Shown: positions 21,904 through 26,104 of the stretch, piece after piece
Numbering within the stretch: the first letter of the stretch is position 1
How the letters are laid out: each line of letters opens with the position of its first letter
From: DAOUTW01 sp964523575
GTDB lineage: Bacteria > Zixibacteria > MSB-5A5 > GN15 > JAAZOE01
DNA: 26,104 nt
Assembly: GCA_964523575.1 (NCBI GenBank)
Contig: CAZGAV010000052.1
Location: 1 to 26,104 of the forward strand
Direction: 5' to 3'
The notes under the pieces: generated by a model
Told to the model about the DNA's origin: nothing
Seen by the model: only the letters and a program-made list of their open reading frames with translations
The model's database searches: none
Position numbers and translations under genes: made by a program

Positions 21904-24083
21904 CCGACGGCGACGGCGGCGATCCGACCTGGGTTGGAACGCTGTGCTTTGACAGCACCTTCGTTCCTCCGTCGGGTCAATTCCTGTTCGTGGATGAGTT
22001 CGGCGTTGCCAATCCCCCGGTCACTCTGTGGACCGAGGGTGGTCTTTGCTTGCCGGTGGCCCAGCCCCGGAACTTCCCGCCCGAATTCGTGCCCAATACT
22101 GCTTCCGCTTCGGTCAGCCATTGTGGCAACAAGTCGGTTGTCCTGAATGCGACTGATCTGGAAGGTAATGCCATCTCCTACGCTCTGGCTTCCAATAGCG
22201 GTCTCGGCACGGCTGCTGTTGTCGGCAGCGGCAACACCTGCACTGTGACTTACACTGCGTCTCCGAACGAAGTCGGCACGGTAACGGTCGTGGTCGATTT
22301 GACCGATGCTTTCCATACCATGGGTACGACGGGTAACGTCGGCACGGTTACTTTTGAAGTAACCAACAACGCCCCGACCATCGATTGCGGCGCCATGGTT
22401 GACAACCCGGTCGGTTTTGGTAATACCCTTACCAAGACTATTACCGGAAACGATGCCGATGCCTGCGATGGTCTGGAATTCGCTTTGGTCAGCGGCCCCG
22501 GTGCTATTGATATGGTTACCGGCGTTTACACCTGGGCGACGACGTTGGGTGACGTTGGCGATCATACTGTCTGCGTGAGCGTGACTGACGGCTTCGACGT
22601 GGCCGAGTGCTGCTTCGATGTCCAGGTTCTTCTGACTGAGCCTTACCAGGTCCAGATCGAGAAGACCCACAACACGTTGCAGGGTCACTATGTTGACGTC
22701 AATATTGGCCTGAACTTCGGTTCCGAAGCGATGGGTGGTTTTGACTTCCTCATCGGCTATGACGCTTCCGCTCTGGCTTTCACCGAAGCGGCTCTCAGTG
22801 ATGAGCTGGTCGCTTGCGGTTGGGAGTATTTCACCTATCGTTACAACTGGAATGGCAACTGCGGCAACGCTTGCCCGTCCGGTCTGGTTCGTCTGGTCGG
22901 TATGGCTGAAACCAACAATGGCGCCTCCCATCCCGATTTCGATTGCATTCGCGAAGCCAGTGACATTGCGACGTTGACGTTCTACGTCAGCAACGACCGC
23001 ACTCTGGAATGCATGTATGTGCCGATCCGTTTCTACTGGATGGATTGCGGCGACAACGTCATTTCGGTTTCCAGCGGTGACACTCTGGCCGTCAACCGTT
23101 ACATCTACGATCTCAACATGAACGAACTGCAGGATTACAATTATGGCCTCCCGGGTTGGGTCGGCGCTCCGACTGATCCGTGTTTGGACGGCGACAAGGT
23201 AACCCCGGTCCGTTTCATTGACTTCGTAAATGGCGGCATCGACATCGTCTGTGCCGACTCGGTTGACAAACGCGGCGACTTGAACCTCAACGGTGTGGCG
23301 AATGAAATCGCCGACGCCGTTATGTTCACCAACTATTTCATCAGTGGTTTGGGCGCTTTCGGCGGTCACATTGAAGGCTCGATTGCGGCTTCCGATGTGA
23401 ACAACGACGGTATCACCCTTTCGGTGGCTGACCTGGTTTACCTGGTCCGCGTCATCGTTGGCGATGCCAACCCGTATCCGAAGCCGATTCCGAATGCCGA
23501 TGTTCAGCTCGTCCTGACCGGCGACAGAGTTACTTATAACTCTTCCGTCGATATGGGCGCCGCTCTGTTGACCTTCCAGGTCAACGGCGAAGTCGGTACC
23601 CCGGTTTTGGGCGCCGGCGCTTCCACGATGGATATGAAGTATGCCCGCGAGGGTAATGAACTGCGTGTCCTGGTTTACAACATCGGCTCCGAGATGATCG
23701 CCGCCGGTGAGAACGTTCTGGTTACCGTTCCCGGTAACGTCGAACTGACTGGCGCTGAAGTTGCCACTTATGACGGCTTTGGCCTCAATTCGTTCGTCCG
23801 CAACGTTCCTCGGGACTTCGCTCTGACCAACTATCCTAACCCGTTCAACCCGACGACGACAATCAGCCTGAGCCTGCCGGTCGCTTCCGACTGGTCGGTC
23901 AAGGTTTACAACGTTGCCGGACAGCTGGTTAAGGAATATGCCGGTTATGCTGATGCCGGTATGGTCAATGTTGTATGGAATGGCACCGACAACAGCGGTT
24001 CGTCCGTTGCTTCCGGTATCTATTTCTACAAAGCCGAAGCCGGCAAATTCTCGGCCACCAAGAAGATGGTGCTGATGAAGTAA
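21904..24083 (+). CDS. Large secreted surface protein: Ig/cadherin-like, cohesin-like, dockerin-like, sorting domain (5' cut by gap)
   Basis: Open from the gap edge to TAA 24083, over 720 residues. In order: a start of unknown fold (DGDGGDPTWVGTLCFDS); two Ig/cadherin-like units (about NTASASVSHCGNKSVVLNATDLEGNAISYA and NNAPTIDCGAMVD...TDGFDVAECC); a cohesin-like unit (YQVQIEKTHNTLQGHYVDVNI... MGGFDFLIGYDASALAF); and dockerin-like repeats (DLNLNGVANEIADAVMFTNYF and DVNNDGITLSVADLVYLVRVI). The last ~89 residues are a C-terminal sorting domain (YPNPFNPTTTISLSLP, VYNVAGQLVKEY, GTDNSGSSVASGIYFYKAEAG, TKKMVLMK), a type linked to secretion and surface attachment in the FCB group. Arg codons are almost all CGT or CGC while neighbours use CGG, suggesting high expression. 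Probably an abundant envelope protein. Confidence 0.88.
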
Positions 24084-24097
24084 CCTGTTTTGGATTG

Positions 24098-24129
24098 TGT
24101 GGTAAGGGTCTTAAATGACCCTTACCACA
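24098..24129 (+). terminator. Terminator-like hairpin after the large secreted gene
   Basis: TGTGGTAAGGGTC (24098-24110) and GACCCTTACCACA (24117-24129) form a perfect 13-bp stem with a 6-nt loop. Only TTT follows, so it is either a weak terminator or an mRNA-stabilising hairpin for the abundant transcript. Confidence 0.7.
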
Positions 24130-24629
24130 TTTAGAAGTAAAAATTCAGGAGGTTGGTATAGAAGACTGGTAAGGTTTGGCTTTACAAGAACGAGAAAAAA
24201 GGACTAAATCACATGCCCGGGTTAGAGCTTAAGACATTTTCCGAGAAAAGCTTACGGGCTTTCGTTGTTTTTGAAATCAATCCTATCCTCACAACCGTCA
24301 ACAAAAAGCTGCAAGAATTTGCAGTTTCTCTTCATCCCAAGTTCCCTTACCCGCCCGGATGTTGGGGTGTAAAGCCACCTCAATCGTTTAGTTTTAGCGA
24401 AATAGAAACACAGGAGAGACCATAGCGATTATTGCCATTTGCTATAAGTAGTTGTACTAAAAATAGTTGTAGCGATTCTGACGCATTGGATGCCGAAACG
24501 GCGCGACGCTGGTTTTAGAAATGGAAAAATCGCTGTCATAAACTCCGAACTCGGTCGGATTCGACCGGGGGTTGGTAAGGCTTTTGCTCAGTAACTGGCC
24601 GGATGACTATGATTATGATTTATGAGTCG
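24130..24629. other. 500-nt intergenic region
   Basis: The 70-residue frame at 24213-24425 has no SD and no protein-like pattern and is probably spurious. There are short direct repeats (TAGTTGTA at 24449 and 24464; TAGCGATT at 24423 and 24470). An inverted repeat CGGTCG-GATT-CGACCG (24552-24567) lies 63 nt before the next gene. I found no convincing promoter. Confidence 0.5.
24309..24324. repeat. CTGCAA-N4-TTGCAG hairpin, copy 2
   Basis: Same 6-base arms as copy 1 at 19592, here around GAAT. On the minus strand it is followed by CTTTTTG, so it could act as a weak terminator. Confidence 0.45.
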
Positions 24630-26104
24630 ATGATGAAAAAACTTGCGATGACATTGACGATGCTCTGCCTCCTGACGGGCGCCTTATGGGCTCAGAATGA
24701 TCCCTACGGCGCGGTCGATACTCTGTCTCTGGACCAGATGACGGTGGGTACCGGTCAGGAGTTTGTAATAAATGTTAACTTGTGGAATGACGAAGAGTTA
24801 GGCGGAATAACCATTCCCTTGACCTATCCCACAGACAAGCTTGAATCGCCTCAAGTGGAATTTTCCGGCGGTCGGGTCGATTATCTGGGCACCAAGCCGG
24901 TGACCATCGACGAAACCGCCGGGACGATTCTGGTGGGTGCGATCGTGTTTTTTGAAAGTTATATTCAACCCGGCGATGGACCATTGTTCAGGATCAGGTT
25001 TAAGCTCAAAGACGGCCTGACCCCCGGCGAAACCGCTGTCATCGATTCGATCAGCCTGCCTCCGGCTCATATTCTGCTGACCCACGCCAACGCCAGCAAT
25101 ATCATTCCGGCTTTTGAGGCCGGGGTCGTGACCGTGGGCGAGGCCAACAGCGCCCCGGTTTTTGATCCGGTACCGGATATTTATATCGCCGAGGGTGAAT
25201 CGCTTTATATTGATCTGCAGACCACCGATCGGGACGGCGATGACGTTACCCTGGCAAACCCGATCCATCCGATAAATTCCCAATTCGTCGACAATGGCGA
25301 CGGCACCGGCAGATTTGCGTGGCGGCCTGATTTTGTGGGCCCGACTTCATCCGAGCAGAGCCCTTATGAATTCGTGTTCTGGGTCTCAGACGGCCGGCTT
25401 TCGAGCAATATCCATGTGACGGTAAATGTCATCAATGTCAACCGGGCGCCCGAAATCAATGTGCCGCCACTGGTTCAGGCCGAGGCGGGCGATTCGGTGG
25501 GCGTCAACGTGACCGGATTCGATCCTGATTTTGATGCCGTCAACTGGACAATTGTAGGCCTGCCTGACGGAGCCAGTTTCGATTATGATAATCCCGGCCT
25601 GATAAACTGGGTCAGCAATTACTCCGATTCAGGCCATTACCCGGTCACCCTGATGGCGACCGATCCTTCGGGAATGACCGACACGGCGGAGTTCGAGATC
25701 GATCTGGCGCCGGTTGCTCTCTATTCGGTCCGTATCGACACCGTATCGTCCTTTTCCGGCCGCACGGTGGATTTAGGGATTTACCTGACTAACAAGCTGG
25801 CTGTCGGTGAATTTGAGCTGGTAGTCAATTTCGACGCCGCTCTGCTTTACCCGATGGCCGTTACCAACGTCGGAACGAGGTCTGAGAATTTCGAATTTTT
25901 CGAATACCGTCTCAATGACGGCGGTAATACCGGCGACGTCAGGATCATGGGACGGGCCGATATCGCCGGAGCTCCGGTGGGAGAGCCGCTGAGCGAGGGG
26001 GACGGTCTGATTTGCCGCATTTCGGTAAAGATCAGTTCCAATTTGAATTATGTCGGGAGCCTGGTGCCGGTCCGTTTTGTCGATCGCCTGCCGGGCGATA
26101 ATAT
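24630..26104 (+). CDS. Secreted multidomain protein with cohesin-like and cadherin-like units (3' end beyond window)
   Basis: At least 491 codons, open to the window edge. The signal peptide is MMKKLAMTLTMLCLLTGALWAQ. A first cohesin-like domain follows (about 30-170: VDTLSLDQMTVGTGQEFVINVNLWNDEELGGITIPLTYP ... PLFRIRFKLKDG). Two cadherin/Ig-like units come next (about 175-345: NSAPVFDPVPDIYIAEGESLYIDL, VNRAPEINVPPLVQAEAGD). Then a second cohesin-like domain begins (YSVRIDTVSSFSGRTVDLGIYLTNKLAVGEFELVVNFDAALLYP ... VGEPLSEGDGLICRISVKI). It is likely to end in dockerin-like or sorting repeats outside the window, by analogy with the preceding gene. The start is uncertain: in-frame ATGs at 24603, 24609, 24615, 24630 and 24633, none with a good SD. 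Confidence 0.85.
   Translation, partial: MMKKLAMTLTMLCLLTGALWAQNDPYGAVDTLSLDQMTVGTGQEFVINVNLWNDEELGGITIPLTYPTDKLESPQVEFSGGRVDYLGTKPVTIDETAGTILVGAIVFFESYIQPGDGPLFRIRFKLKDGLTPGETAVIDSISLPPAHILLTHANASNIIPAFEAGVVTVGEANSAPVFDPVPDIYIAEGESLYIDLQTTDRDGDDVTLANPIHPINSQFVDNGDGTGRFAWRPDFVGPTSSEQSPYEFVFWVSDGRLSSNIHVTVNVINVNRAPEINVPPLVQAEAGDSVGVNVTGFDPDFDAVNWTIVGLPDGASFDYDNPGLINWVSNYSDSGHYPVTLMATDPSGMTDTAEFEIDLAPVALYSVRIDTVSSFSGRTVDLGIYLTNKLAVGEFELVVNFDAALLYPMAVTNVGTRSENFEFFEYRLNDGGNTGDVRIMGRADIAGAPVGEPLSEGDGLICRISVKISSNLNYVGSLVPVRFVDRLPGDN

Noticed and set aside
21798..23369. 523-residue minus-strand ORF opposite the large secreted gene
   Set aside because: It is a mirror of the sense frame caused by strong codon bias, runs into the N gap, has no SD or domain, and the plus-strand protein is clearly real.
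24213..24425. 70-residue ORF MPGLELKTF...
   Set aside because: No SD, no recognisable pattern, and it contains the repeated hairpin CTGCAA-N4-TTGCAG.

Overview
The window looks like a bacterial chromosome segment from an uncultured member of the FCB (Fibrobacteres-Chlorobi-Bacteroidetes) superphylum, most plausibly candidate phylum Zixibacteria. This rests on secreted proteins with dockerin-like repeats of the form D-x-N-x-D-G-x-x-N-x-x-D, a C-terminal YPNPFNP-type sorting domain, a DUF5686-like outer membrane protein, and moderately GC-rich coding DNA. The taxonomic call is inference. A 100-N run inside a gene shows this is a draft scaffold. No rRNA, tRNA, CRISPR array or insertion sequence was recognised.

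Layout. Positions 1-587 hold no convincing gene but contain a 20-bp tandem duplication and a cluster of TTACGC motifs. From 665 to 4993 everything is on the minus strand: myo-inositol-phosphate synthase (ino1) with its own terminator, then thymidylate kinase, a membrane-anchored S41 protease overlapping it, and an exported cyclophilin. Divergent from ino1 is a MarR regulator with a perfect consensus promoter, apparently leaderless, followed by a SnoaL-like protein and two lipoproteins. Near-identical 12-bp palindromes sit at the -10 elements of both the ino1 and marR promoters, which suggests one regulator controls both.

Selenide water dikinase (selD, minus strand) follows. Its reading frame extends upstream through an in-frame UGA to an ATG at 9222. 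A bacterial SECIS-like hairpin lies just after the UGA, so SelD is itself probably a selenoprotein and ordinary gene calling would truncate it. Next come an XRE regulator with a coupled two-helix membrane protein, a small protein built from two internal repeats, Lon protease, the GTPase EngB, bacterioferritin, a DUF5686-like outer membrane protein, a flavin reductase-like protein, a Wzx-type flippase and a YHS-domain lipoprotein.

From 20180 to the end are three secreted proteins with cohesin-like, cadherin/Ig-like and dockerin-like modules, one with a C-terminal sorting domain. They look like a cell-surface assembly cluster. The middle one uses Arg codons typical of highly expressed genes and is broken by the assembly gap. 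The spaces between them hold promoters, hairpins and possible small ORFs.
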